This document shows positions 7,769-15,600 of a stretch of 29,715 nt of DNA, one piece after another. Within the stretch, counting starts at the first letter, position 1. Every line of letters starts with the position of its first letter. The stretch comes from JAKJGV01 sp964617565 (lineage in GTDB: Bacteria; Verrucomicrobiota; Kiritimatiellia; CAIQIC01; JAGNIJ01), in NCBI GenBank assembly GCA_964617565.1, contig CAZTYH010000038.1, positions 1 to 29,715 on the forward strand, given 5' to 3'. The position numbers were made by a program, and so were the translations under genes. The notes beneath the pieces were generated by a model. That model was not told the DNA's origin. It was given only the letters and a program-made list of their open reading frames with translations, and ran no database searches.

Positions 7769-8496
7769 TCCGTCCGCAGATAGGCTTGCCGCAGCGGTTC
7801 CGGAAATTTCTCGATGGCGTAGCGAAGCATCGTGCGGGGCATCTGCCGACCGTGTTTGCGCAGGAACTTTTCTTCGACCGGCCTGTCGCGCTTTCCGATT
7901 TCACGCAGCATCCATCCGACCGCCTTGTGGATTAAATCGTGCTCGTCCTGAAGCAGCTTTTCGGCAAGACAAAGCGTTTCGGAAAAATCATTTCGCTTGA
8001 TGAAATGAAACGTGGCGATGATGGCGACGCGCCTACGCCAGAGATTGGGCGAGGCCGCGAGGGTGTGTAGCACGCGGCGGTCGCGCTCGATGAGCTGCGC
8101 GCCGATTATGTGTTCAGCCGAGACGTCCACAAGATCCCAATTGTTAATCCATTCAAGGTTGGACAGGTATAGGTTGAAGACCTTTTCACGCACGACGGGA
8201 TCACCGCGTTGGTATTTGCGTACAAGGATCAACAGCGCAAGCAGCCGTTCTTCGTGGAACCTGGAACGCAGCAGTTTACGCACATCGGACAGTGACAGAT
8301 CTGCAAAGGCCGTGGCGACCTCGCGTGTTCGCGGCACGGTGACGCCTAGAAAGACGTCGCCTTCAGCATACTCGCCCGGTCCGGTCTTGAAGAAACGCTG
8401 GAGGATCGGCGCGCGTTCTGGCTCGGTAGCGGCGCGAAGCGCCTTGCGCGCGGCATGAATAGTTGGTTTACATACTGATCGCAATTGTTTCTGCAT
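7765..8496 (-). CDS. AlkD-like DNA alkylation repair glycosylase
   Basis: The 243-aa all-helical HEAT-repeat protein belongs to the AlkC/AlkD family, whose AlkD branch removes 3-methyladenine and 7-methylguanine from DNA without base flipping. The AlkD active-site pattern is visible: INNWDLVD gives W120 and D124 (AlkD W109 and D113), the WRRRVAI segment gives the arginine near 155, and KAVGWMLREIGKRD supplies W195 (AlkD W187). The ATG at 8496 has a GGGGTG ribosome binding site. The frame continues upstream only to a TTG at 8556 that lies in a palindrome, so I rejected that start. Its stop codon overlaps that of the BLUF gene as TTAA. The gene is divergent from ilvD and shares the palindrome-containing region. 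Confidence 0.88.
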   Translation of the reverse strand: MQKQLRSVCKPTIHAARKALRAATEPERAPILQRFFKTGPGEYAEGDVFLGVTVPRTREVATAFADLSLSDVRKLLRSRFHEERLLALLILVRKYQRGDPVVREKVFNLYLSNLEWINNWDLVDVSAEHIIGAQLIERDRRVLHTLAASPNLWRRRVAIIATFHFIKRNDFSETLCLAEKLLQDEHDLIHKAVGWMLREIGKRDRPVEEKFLRKHGRQMPRTMLRYAIEKFPEPLRQAYLRTD

Positions 8497-8547
8497 CACC
8501 CCGCAAGATACAGCGTGAAATGCACGAATACACGCAGAGAAGAAAGA

Positions 8548-8568
8548 TTTTTCCAATGCCTGGAAAAA
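8548..8568. promoter_or_regulatory. Palindrome 1 of a tandem pair (TTTTTCCA-N5-TGGAAAAA)
   Basis: The arms TTTTTCCA (8548-8555) and TGGAAAAA (8561-8568) are perfect 8-base inverted repeats around ATGCC. The centre lies 31 bases from the centre of the second palindrome, about three helical turns. The left arm plus the next two bases, TTTTCCAATG, recurs in the second copy. The position between divergent alkD and ilvD genes suits a regulator-binding site or a promoter-region element, but a dispersed repeat is also possible. Confidence 0.5.
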
Positions 8569-8579
8569 ACTGCGCTATA

Positions 8580-8598
8580 TTTTCCAATGATTGGAAAA
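8580..8598. promoter_or_regulatory. Palindrome 2 of the pair (TTTTCCAAT-G-ATTGGAAAA)
   Basis: This is a perfect palindrome with 9-base arms around a single central G. It lies 65 bases before the ilvD start and 84 bases before the alkD-like start. A TATATT sequence (8576-8581) overlaps its left edge and could serve as a -10 element for ilvD, although I find no good -35. Such palindromes are my impression of a recurring motif in PVC genomes, which is memory only. Confidence 0.5.
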
Positions 8599-8607
8599 CC
8601 ATCAACC

Positions 8608-8646
8608 GGCCCTGTCCCTTTGGGAGGGGCTTTAGGTGAGGGTGAG
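8608..8646 (+). repeat. REP-like hairpin plus GGTGAGGGTGAG tail in the ilvD leader
   Basis: GCCCT (8609-8613), a bulged G, and TCCC (8615-8618) pair with GGGA (8622-8625) and GGGGC (8626-8630) around a TTT loop, then TTTAGGTGAGGGTGAG follows. The hairpin with a G-rich GGTGAGGG tail resembles the widespread intergenic CCCTCTCCC-type REP repeats mobilised by RAYT transposases. It ends four bases before the GGAGG of ilvD, so it lies in the leader and could affect ilvD translation or mRNA stability. Only this copy is visible in the window. Confidence 0.5.
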
Positions 8647-8662
8647 TTGTGGAGGAATGATC

Positions 8663-10378
8663 ATGAAGAAACGCGGCGGTTGTGAGACGGGTTCATGTGG
8701 CTGTGCGGATCGTCCGTATTCCAGCATGATAACCGATCCGGTGGAGCGCGCGGCAAGTCGAGCGATGCTCCATGCGGTAGGTTTTTCGCGCGACGACTTC
8801 AAGAAGGCGCAGGTCGGCATTGCGTCCACCTGGAGCATGGTTACGCCTTGCAACATGCACATTGACCAGCTTGCGCGCGACGCCGCTGCCGGCGTTGACA
8901 AGGCGGGGGGAAAGGGCGTGATTTTCGGGACCATCACGATCTCCGACGGCATATCCATGGGCACCGAAGGGATGAAATACTCGCTTGTATCGCGGGAAGT
9001 GATCGCGGATTCCATTGAAACGGTCGCGGGGTGCGAGCAGTTTGACGGCCTGGTTGCAATCGGCGGGTGCGACAAGAATATGCCGGGTTGCCTCATGGCC
9101 CTGGCCCGCCTGAACCGTCCGTCCGTTTTCGTTTATGGCGGCACCATCATGCCGGGGCGGTACAAGGGCAAGGATGTGGACATCGTTTCGGTTTTCGAGG
9201 CGGTTGGGCAGCACGCGCGCGGACAGATCTCCGACAAGGATCTGCGCGAGATCGAGGAATGCGCAATACCCGGAGCCGGGTCGTGCGGGGGGATGTACAC
9301 CGCCAATACGATGGCGTCGGCTATCGAAGCCCTGGGCATGAGCCTGCCTGACAGCTCGGCGCAGGCGGCGATCTCGCCGGCGAAAAAGAAGGACTGCCTG
9401 AATGCCGGAAAAGCGGTGTTGAATCTGATTCGGCGCAACATTTGTCCGCGCGACATCATGACAAAAAAGGCGTTCGAGAACGCCATTACCATCGTCATGG
9501 CGCTGGGGGGCTCGACCAATGCCGTACTGCACCTGCTCGCGATGGCGAACACGGTCGGCGTGAAGCTCTCGCTGGACGATTTCACGCGTATCGGCAGGCG
9601 TGTGCCGGTCCTGGCCGATCTTAAGCCGAGCGGAAAATACGTTATGGCGGACCTGGTGAAGATCGGCGGGCTCACCCCGTTGTTGAAGATGCTTTTGGAG
9701 AAGGGACTGCTGCATGGCGACTGTCTGACGGTGACGGGAAAGACGTTGCGGGAGAATCTGCGCGGCGTGAAGCCATATCCGAAGGGACAGCAGGTGATCA
9801 GGCCGTTCTCGAATCCGATCAAAAAAGACGGGCACCTTGTCGTCCTGTACGGAAACCTGGCGCCCAAGGGAGCGGTCGCTAAAATCTCGGGGCATGAGGG
9901 GGTGCGGTTCAGTGGAAAGGCCCGGGTGTTCGAGTCTGAAGAGGAAGCCCTCAAGCGGATTCTGGACGGCACGGTGAAGAAAGGCGACGTGATCGTCATT
10001 CGATACGAAGGACCGCGCGGCGGGCCGGGCATGCGGGAGATGCTGTCTCCGACATCGGCGGTGATGGGCAAGGGGTTGGGCAATGATGTTGCGCTGATCA
10101 CCGATGGCCGTTTCTCTGGAGGAAGCCATGGATTCGTGGTCGGGCATATCACGCCGGAAGCCTATGTGGGCGGGCCGCTGGCGGCAGTTCGTAACGGAGA
10201 CTCCATAACGATTGACGCCGTGAAGCGGAATATCACGCTGGGTGTTTCGTCTTCTGAGATTCGCCGGCGCCTGGCGAAATGGAAAGCGCCTGTACCGAGA
10301 TATGTTCGGGGTGTGCTTGCCAAATATGCCCGCGTTGTAGGGCCCGCCTCTGAAGGCGCGCTGACGGACTTGTCTTGA
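8663..10378 (+). CDS. ilvD: Dihydroxy-acid dehydratase
   Basis: The 571-aa enzyme dehydrates 2,3-dihydroxy acids to 2-keto acids in valine, isoleucine and leucine synthesis and needs an iron-sulfur cluster. The three cluster cysteines are recognisable: C63 (SMVTPCNMH), C136 (IGGCDKNMPG) and C208 (GAGSCGGMYTANT). The C-terminal DGRFSGGSHGFVVGHITPEA motif is also present. I chose the ATG at 8663 because it lies seven bases after GGAGG; an ATG at 8657 lies only one base after it. The first 15 residues hold three extra cysteines (C7, C12, C14), a tail not typical of the family. No other branched-chain genes are nearby, so ilvD stands apart from its pathway. The next gene follows after 48 bases. 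Confidence 0.95.
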   Translation: MKKRGGCETGSCGCADRPYSSMITDPVERAASRAMLHAVGFSRDDFKKAQVGIASTWSMVTPCNMHIDQLARDAAAGVDKAGGKGVIFGTITISDGISMGTEGMKYSLVSREVIADSIETVAGCEQFDGLVAIGGCDKNMPGCLMALARLNRPSVFVYGGTIMPGRYKGKDVDIVSVFEAVGQHARGQISDKDLREIEECAIPGAGSCGGMYTANTMASAIEALGMSLPDSSAQAAISPAKKKDCLNAGKAVLNLIRRNICPRDIMTKKAFENAITIVMALGGSTNAVLHLLAMANTVGVKLSLDDFTRIGRRVPVLADLKPSGKYVMADLVKIGGLTPLLKMLLEKGLLHGDCLTVTGKTLRENLRGVKPYPKGQQVIRPFSNPIKKDGHLVVLYGNLAPKGAVAKISGHEGVRFSGKARVFESEEEALKRILDGTVKKGDVIVIRYEGPRGGPGMREMLSPTSAVMGKGLGNDVALITDGRFSGGSHGFVVGHITPEAYVGGPLAAVRNGDSITIDAVKRNITLGVSSSEIRRRLAKWKAPVPRYVRGVLAKYARVVGPASEGALTDLS

Positions 10379-10426
10379 GCCCGGCAGGTTTTTTTGCGAG
10401 TATGCACTCAGAAGGAGACTACTCGA

Positions 10427-11434
10427 ATGAACGAAGAAAACTCCGCTCCGGCATCTTCTGCTCCGTCACCTGCTCCCGCTCCCGGCAAACCCAAGCTGAT
10501 CATCCTGCTCCTGGTTGCGTGTCTTGCGCTGGCCGCGGTCGTGTGGCTCCTTGTGGCTCGCAAACCTGCAGGCCGGGAAGTGATTGTTGAAGTGGTTGGC
10601 GCTGAAGAAGACCAGCCTGTTTATACGTCCGAGGTTATTGATGCAATCACGCAACGCAATATCGAGGCGCAGGTGGGGCATCGTTACAAGGTCGTTGTTG
10701 ATGATGAGTCGAGGGAAGGAACAGCCGGTATCGCGCGGATCGGTGGGTTGGTGACGTTCATCAAGGACGCGCGCGTGGGCGATATCCTGATCGTAGAAGT
10801 GATTCGACTGAAGAAGTCCTCCGCCGAGGCGCGAATCATCCAGAAACTTGAGACGGCCGAGATGATTACGCCCGCGCCGGCGCGGGAACAGCGCGCAGCG
10901 CGTGAGCCGCGGCCGCGCCGCGAAAAAGAAACGCCGGCGGGCGATCCCGTGCAAGTGGGTGGAAAGTATTCCGGCGTTGTGGAAGAGAAAGGCAGCAAAG
11001 GGGATGGCATTGTCCGTGTCGGCGGCAAGGTGGTTTTTATTGCGGGCACGGAAATCGGAGAAAAAGTGTCTTTCATGGTCACATCCGACATGGGACGTTT
11101 TGCCGTGGGAGAACGGATTGAGGGCGGGGAGGACATAGCGGAAGTACCGGAGCTGGAAGCAGTCGCCTCATTGCCGGAAGGGGCAGCCGTTTCAAGTGGC
11201 GATCAATCGGCGAGCGAGGATGTCCAGCCGGGCAAGGTCTTTGACGTGGTGGTGACAGAGCGCGACAGAAAGACGCCGGATGTCAACGGCGTGGCGCGAA
11301 TTGGAGGACTTGTCGTTTTTGTGCCGAACTCCCAACCCGGCGATGAAGTGAGGATCCGCATTACGGATCGCAAAGCCCGTTTTGCAGTTTCCGAAGTTAT
11401 CGAACACAAGGGACAGCTTGAGCTCAAGCAATAG
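10427..11434 (+). CDS. Membrane-anchored protein with three TRAM domains
   Basis: The 335-aa protein begins with a Pro/Ala/Ser-rich 20-residue segment and one membrane helix (about 23-43). Three TRAM-type beta-barrels follow, at about 82-142, 176-232 and 267-326. Each shows the pattern V/G-x-Y/F-x-V-V, then G-x-ARIGGLVxF or GIVRVGGKVVF, then GD/GE and a closing xAVxEVI-like strand. TRAM domains in tRNA-modifying enzymes and small archaeal proteins bind RNA. No catalytic domain is attached. A basic linker (about 150-170) separates domains 1 and 2. The ATG at 10427 follows AAGGAGA. The NERD-domain gene starts 6 bases downstream, so the two are probably one operon. Binding of RNA or DNA at the membrane is inference; the triple repeat on a membrane anchor is unusual. 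Confidence 0.75.
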   Translation: MNEENSAPASSAPSPAPAPGKPKLIILLLVACLALAAVVWLLVARKPAGREVIVEVVGAEEDQPVYTSEVIDAITQRNIEAQVGHRYKVVVDDESREGTAGIARIGGLVTFIKDARVGDILIVEVIRLKKSSAEARIIQKLETAEMITPAPAREQRAAREPRPRREKETPAGDPVQVGGKYSGVVEEKGSKGDGIVRVGGKVVFIAGTEIGEKVSFMVTSDMGRFAVGERIEGGEDIAEVPELEAVASLPEGAAVSSGDQSASEDVQPGKVFDVVVTERDRKTPDVNGVARIGGLVVFVPNSQPGDEVRIRITDRKARFAVSEVIEHKGQLELKQ

Positions 11435-11440
11435 GGCGTG

Positions 11441-12196
11441 ATGGCTCGTATTCTGACAGACGAATCCACGCTGACGAAGAAGCTCGGTTCGCTGACCCGC
11501 GAAGACCGGATGCTTGAAGTCATCAGCCGGGGCGAGGCGGTCTTTGCGGCATTGCTGTTGGTGGCGGGCGTGGTCTGGGCCATCTGGAAAGGCAGTTCAA
11601 CGCTTTTAATTGCCGGTATCGTTGTGGCTTTTCTCTGCGCGGCGCATTGGATGAAGATCCGGGAAAACAAGCGCGAGCATAAATCGGTCAAGGCGGGCTT
11701 GAAGGGCGAAGTGACGGTTACGCAGGTGTTGGCGCGCGAGCTGAGCAACGACACGTACATCCTGAACGATGTGACTGTGAAGCGCGGCATGCATTCGGCG
11801 CAGATTGACCACGTGGTGGTTTCGCCGAAAGGCATATTCCTCATCGAAACGAAAAACTGGCGCGGCAAGCTTTCGGGCGATGAAAAGGACAGGCAATGGA
11901 TACAGAACAAGGGAGGGAATATCCCTCCGGTCAAAGTATCCAATCCCGTGATGCAGAACCAACGGCACCTGGATGTGTTTTCGCAGTTTCTGAAAGCGCA
12001 CAAGATAGACTGGCCGGATGTCTTCCTGGTCCTGGTCATGATGAACCCGACGAGCGAATGGGACATCGGCAATCTCAGCGCCACGATTCTCAGGCCGGAT
12101 GAGGTTTCGGAATTCATTTCTTATCATGCTTCGTCGCGAGCGTATTCGGAGCAGGAAGTGGATACCGTTTTAAGCCTGCTGGTAAAGGCACGATGA
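11441..12196 (+). CDS. Membrane NERD-domain (nuclease-related) protein
   Basis: The 251-aa protein has two adjacent membrane segments (about 34-50 and 53-70) and then a NERD domain (about 85-195). The domain shows GLKGE (E90), SAQIDHVVVSPKG (D123) and FLIETKNWRG (E136, K138), matching the D-ExK layout of PD-(D/E)xK-type nucleases that the NERD family is proposed to resemble. Nuclease activity is not established for most NERD proteins, so this is inference. The ATG at 11441 sits directly after an in-frame GTG; AGGG at 11433 is a modest ribosome binding site. The gene follows the TRAM gene by 6 bases and overlaps the next small gene by four (ATGA), so it is embedded in the run ending in comEC. 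Confidence 0.82.
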   Translation: MARILTDESTLTKKLGSLTREDRMLEVISRGEAVFAALLLVAGVVWAIWKGSSTLLIAGIVVAFLCAAHWMKIRENKREHKSVKAGLKGEVTVTQVLARELSNDTYILNDVTVKRGMHSAQIDHVVVSPKGIFLIETKNWRGKLSGDEKDRQWIQNKGGNIPPVKVSNPVMQNQRHLDVFSQFLKAHKIDWPDVFLVLVMMNPTSEWDIGNLSATILRPDEVSEFISYHASSRAYSEQEVDTVLSLLVKAR

Positions 12197-12429
12197 GACG
12201 GCTCAACAAGCTGGAGTGGCTGGTCCTGGCGATTAACTCGGTGGGCTTCATTGGCTACCTGGTTTGGCTCTCTCGCGGGTCGGAACGGATTTTTTACACG
12301 CAGGACGGTGTCTTGTATCTTCTTCCATGCCTTCCGTTCTTTTTCGTGTATGCGTGTCTCGGTGGCAGGCGTAAAGAAGAGGCAGGGCAAACAACGCCCG
12401 CGGCGGGCGAGGAGGGTGGTCGTGGATAA
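12193..12429 (+). CDS. Small two-helix membrane protein, unknown function
   Basis: The 78-aa protein has two hydrophobic segments (about 8-26 and 39-57) and a charged Gly/Glu-rich tail. I do not recognise a family. It starts with an ATGA overlap to the NERD gene and its end overlaps the next small gene by eight bases, so translation is very likely coupled. The tight packing supports it as a real gene. Confidence 0.6.
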   Translation: MRRLNKLEWLVLAINSVGFIGYLVWLSRGSERIFYTQDGVLYLLPCLPFFFVYACLGGRRKEEAGQTTPAAGEEGGRG

Positions 12430-12631
12430 AGGTGCGCTGGCGATAGCGCGGATTTTAATTGTGGCCCTCGTGCTGGGCGTTGCGGTTATTCTCTGGCACC
12501 CTGGCTACCGGAAGACTTTGCAGGCTGTTTTCCAAGGGAATCTTACGGCATCGCCGATCTGGGTTTCGAACGAGAAATACTATCCCTCGGTGGATTTCCG
12601 CATGGATGTGAAAGATGACGTCACAAAATAG
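12422..12631 (+). CDS. Small single-pass membrane protein upstream of comEC
   Basis: A GTG start at 12422, five bases after GGAGGG (12411-12416), gives 69 aa. It has one N-terminal membrane helix (about 6-24) and a short exposed tail with aromatic residues (IWVSNEKYYPSVDF). The frame is open further upstream, but that part runs through the preceding gene and looks non-coding. The last 17 bases overlap the comEC start. I do not recognise it; position and overlap suggest it belongs to the same transcription unit. Confidence 0.55.
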   Translation: MDKGALAIARILIVALVLGVAVILWHPGYRKTLQAVFQGNLTASPIWVSNEKYYPSVDFRMDVKDDVTK

Positions 12632-15600
12632 AATCATACTGTTCTGTTACGCCTACGTGATCGGTATCGCGCTTGCTCTCGCAGCGCCTCTCGATCCCGC
12701 GTTTTTGCCGTGGCTGCGTATTGCCACGGGTATTGGATTCGCCGCCTCGGCGTCCGTCTATGCGCGCAGAATAAGCAAGGGCGGCCTGTCGAGTTTGAGT
12801 CGCACCTTGGAGATCGTTTTGCTGGTGGTACCGGCCCTGCTTTTTGGTTGTACCCGTTATACCGGCGCGAATACGGTTCCGGACACTCGCATCGGAGTAC
12901 TCCGCTTGAGCGCGGGCCGTGCAGGATTTCAGCTTGAGCGCGACCTGCCGGACCTCTGCCGGGTCAGCATTCGCAAAACGCAGCCGTTAAAGGCCGACCT
13001 GGTGCTGCGCTTGCAAGGCGAAGTCAATGCCCGCATGCCCGTGCTTGCCGCAGATGGCACGGTGGAGATGGACGCGCATGGCCGCTGGAAGTTTCGAATG
13101 GCGCGCCTCGATCGGCAGAGCGAGACGATCATCGTGCGGGCTTCCGATCCAGTCGGCACGGATTACGTCGTTCCCCAACCGTTCAGCAGGCTGTCGAAGA
13201 TTGACGTGGTGGAAGGCCCGCTTGACGGCAGTATAGAGATCTTTCGTGTCTCCAATCACATCAGCACGTTTGCGCGGCCGGGCAGGGACCATGCGCCCGT
13301 CACGATCCTGGGGCGCATCACGCAGGATCCGAACGTTTACGATTTCAAGACGGTGCTGGCTGTCACGCCGGACTTCGTGCAATACACGGCGGGTGGTCCA
13401 TATTTCAAGGTCGAGGGCGGTGACGTACATATCGTTCTGAAGCCGGAAATCGTGGGCTACGAGAAGTTCGCGCAGACGGCGGCCTATGGCCGCAGCATCC
13501 AGGCTTTCGGTGAACTGTCCATGGCGCGCGCGGCGATGAATCCGGGCGGATTCGATCCGCGGCGCTTCATGCAGAATCACAATGTGTATGGAGTGATGAA
13601 TCCTTTCCAACCCCGCGATGCCGCTTCGCCCGTACACATGGTGAATCCGGAGGAAGGTCCGGCGCGCCGGGGGAGCGCATTGGTTCGTTTCTCGCTCGAC
13701 CTGCGCGACCGGATGCTGCGGGTGTTCAAGGTCACCATGCCGTATCCGCAGTCCGCGTTTCTTGGTGGCGTGACGCTCGGGCTTCGCTATGGATTGCATG
13801 GGGTCGTTTGCCTGCTCGGTCACGGGCAGGTGCGACCTTCGCGCGGTGAACTGGAGGAGGGGGAAAAGCCCTTGGACCTCTGCGAGGAGCCCATTGCGGA
13901 GGAGTTCAAGGCGGCGGGTGTCAACCATGTGCTGGCGGTTTCCGGCCTGCATGTCACGATCATCACGGTGATGTTCATCGGCATTTTCAGCCTGATGCGG
14001 ATTCCGCGCCAGATGTATGTGCCACTCATCATCCTGATCCTGATTATTTTTGCAATCATCACCGGTGCGCGTCCGTCCGTTTTGCGCGCGGTCATCATGC
14101 ATGGACTGTTCCTGTTGACCTGGGCTTACCTGGATCAGGGCTTGCGTTCCTCCGTTCTTCTCGGCGTACCGGTCGCCGCGTTTCTTATTCTGTTGCAAAA
14201 TCCGCTGGTGATTGTTGACCCATCCTTCACGCTGTCGTTCGGCGCAATTCTATCGCTGGGTCTGCTGACGGAACCCGCGAGCGATCTTCTATCGCTTCTA
14301 CGCGGAAATCGCTTCCTGGCGTTCGTATTGATCGTTTCATCGGCCACTCTCGTGGGCGTTCTGCATTGGCCATTGCTTGTATCGCCCTCCTTTTTTATTC
14401 CGTTTGCGATTCTTTGTGCCCTGACTTCATGGCTTCTCGCAACGCTCGAGGACCGCGGGATACGCTTGATCGGCTCCTTCGGCTACTCGAACATCCCGCC
14501 GATGGTCGGCGCCTTCCTGGCCGCGCAATTCGCGATCCAGGTGGGCATGATGATTCCCCTGTCGGCTTATTATTTCAGTCGTTGGCCTTTTGCGGGTGGT
14601 TACGCGAACTTGATCGCAATTCCGCTTATTGGTGTGGTGGTGCAACTCGGCGCAATGGCCGGATTGCTGGGATTGATCCCCGGTGCGGGTCTTTACATTG
14701 CGTTGGTTTTGAATGCGGCGAACTGGGTTTTCTCAACCATGTTCCTGATGCTTTCGCATTACTTTGCCGTGGCGTTTCCGTTCCCGTTTGTGCGCCGTCC
14801 TTCGATCCGATTCCTTGCGGTGTACTACATTCTTTGTGCGGCATTCATCTGGTACAAGCCGATATGGACAAGCATCAAGCGCACGTGCGGGCGATGGGGA
14901 TGGACCAAACGATGGGCTCCCGCGGGAGTGGCGGCCGGCCTGTTGGTCGCAGTTACGTTGCCGCTATGGCCTTGGGGGGGGCAAGAGCCCGACCGGAGCA
15001 TGCGGATCACGTTTCTTGCGATGGGGTATGGAGAATCCACGCTGATAGAAACGCCCGGTGGCCGCAAGATACTGGTGGATACCGGATTTGTAGAGCATGA
15101 GCGCGGACGAAACAACGATGCGATCCGCACGATTCTTCCGTTCCTCGCGCACAAGGGAATCCGGAAACTCGATGCATTGATTCTGACCTCGCCGGCGCCG
15201 GAACGTACGGCGGGAGCGGCGCACTTGCTGGCGAACTGCTGGGTGGACGAGGTGTTTGTGCCGCCGGCCCTGGGGAATCTTTCCCCGGCGATGAAGCCGG
15301 AAGAATTTTATGTGGCCTTGGCCCGCGGCGAAAGCGTTGAGAACTATCCTCCTCCATGGCTGAAAATGATTTACGAGGAAGTGATCGGTCATCCCTCGCT
15401 GACAAGAAGGCTTTCTTTTGCGAAGGAATTGGAAAAGCGTGGACCGACTTTGCCGAATCGGCTTGCAGGCTGGGATCTGAATATCCGCAGCTTGGAGCAG
15501 GGCGCCGTGATTCTACGCGAAACCGTCGGGCGCGGCGAATTCCGGATCGAGGTGTTGCATCCATCCTCGAACGTCATTGCCGAACATCCCATCGAAAACG

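Noticed and set aside
8497..8556. Longer N terminus of the AlkD-like protein from a TTG
   Set aside because: The TTG lies within a palindrome, has no ribosome binding site, and the added 20 residues do not look like the family.
8693..10147. 484-codon open frame on the minus strand opposite ilvD
   Set aside because: Mirror frame; composition is unlike the real proteins of the window and no domain is seen.
12530..12546. Another TTTTCCA element like the ilvD-alkD palindromes
   Set aside because: Only a half site (TTTTCCAAGGG) inside a coding region, with no matching right arm.
12987..14198. 403-codon open frame on the minus strand opposite comEC
   Set aside because: Low-complexity His/Arg/Gln-rich shadow of the comEC codons.
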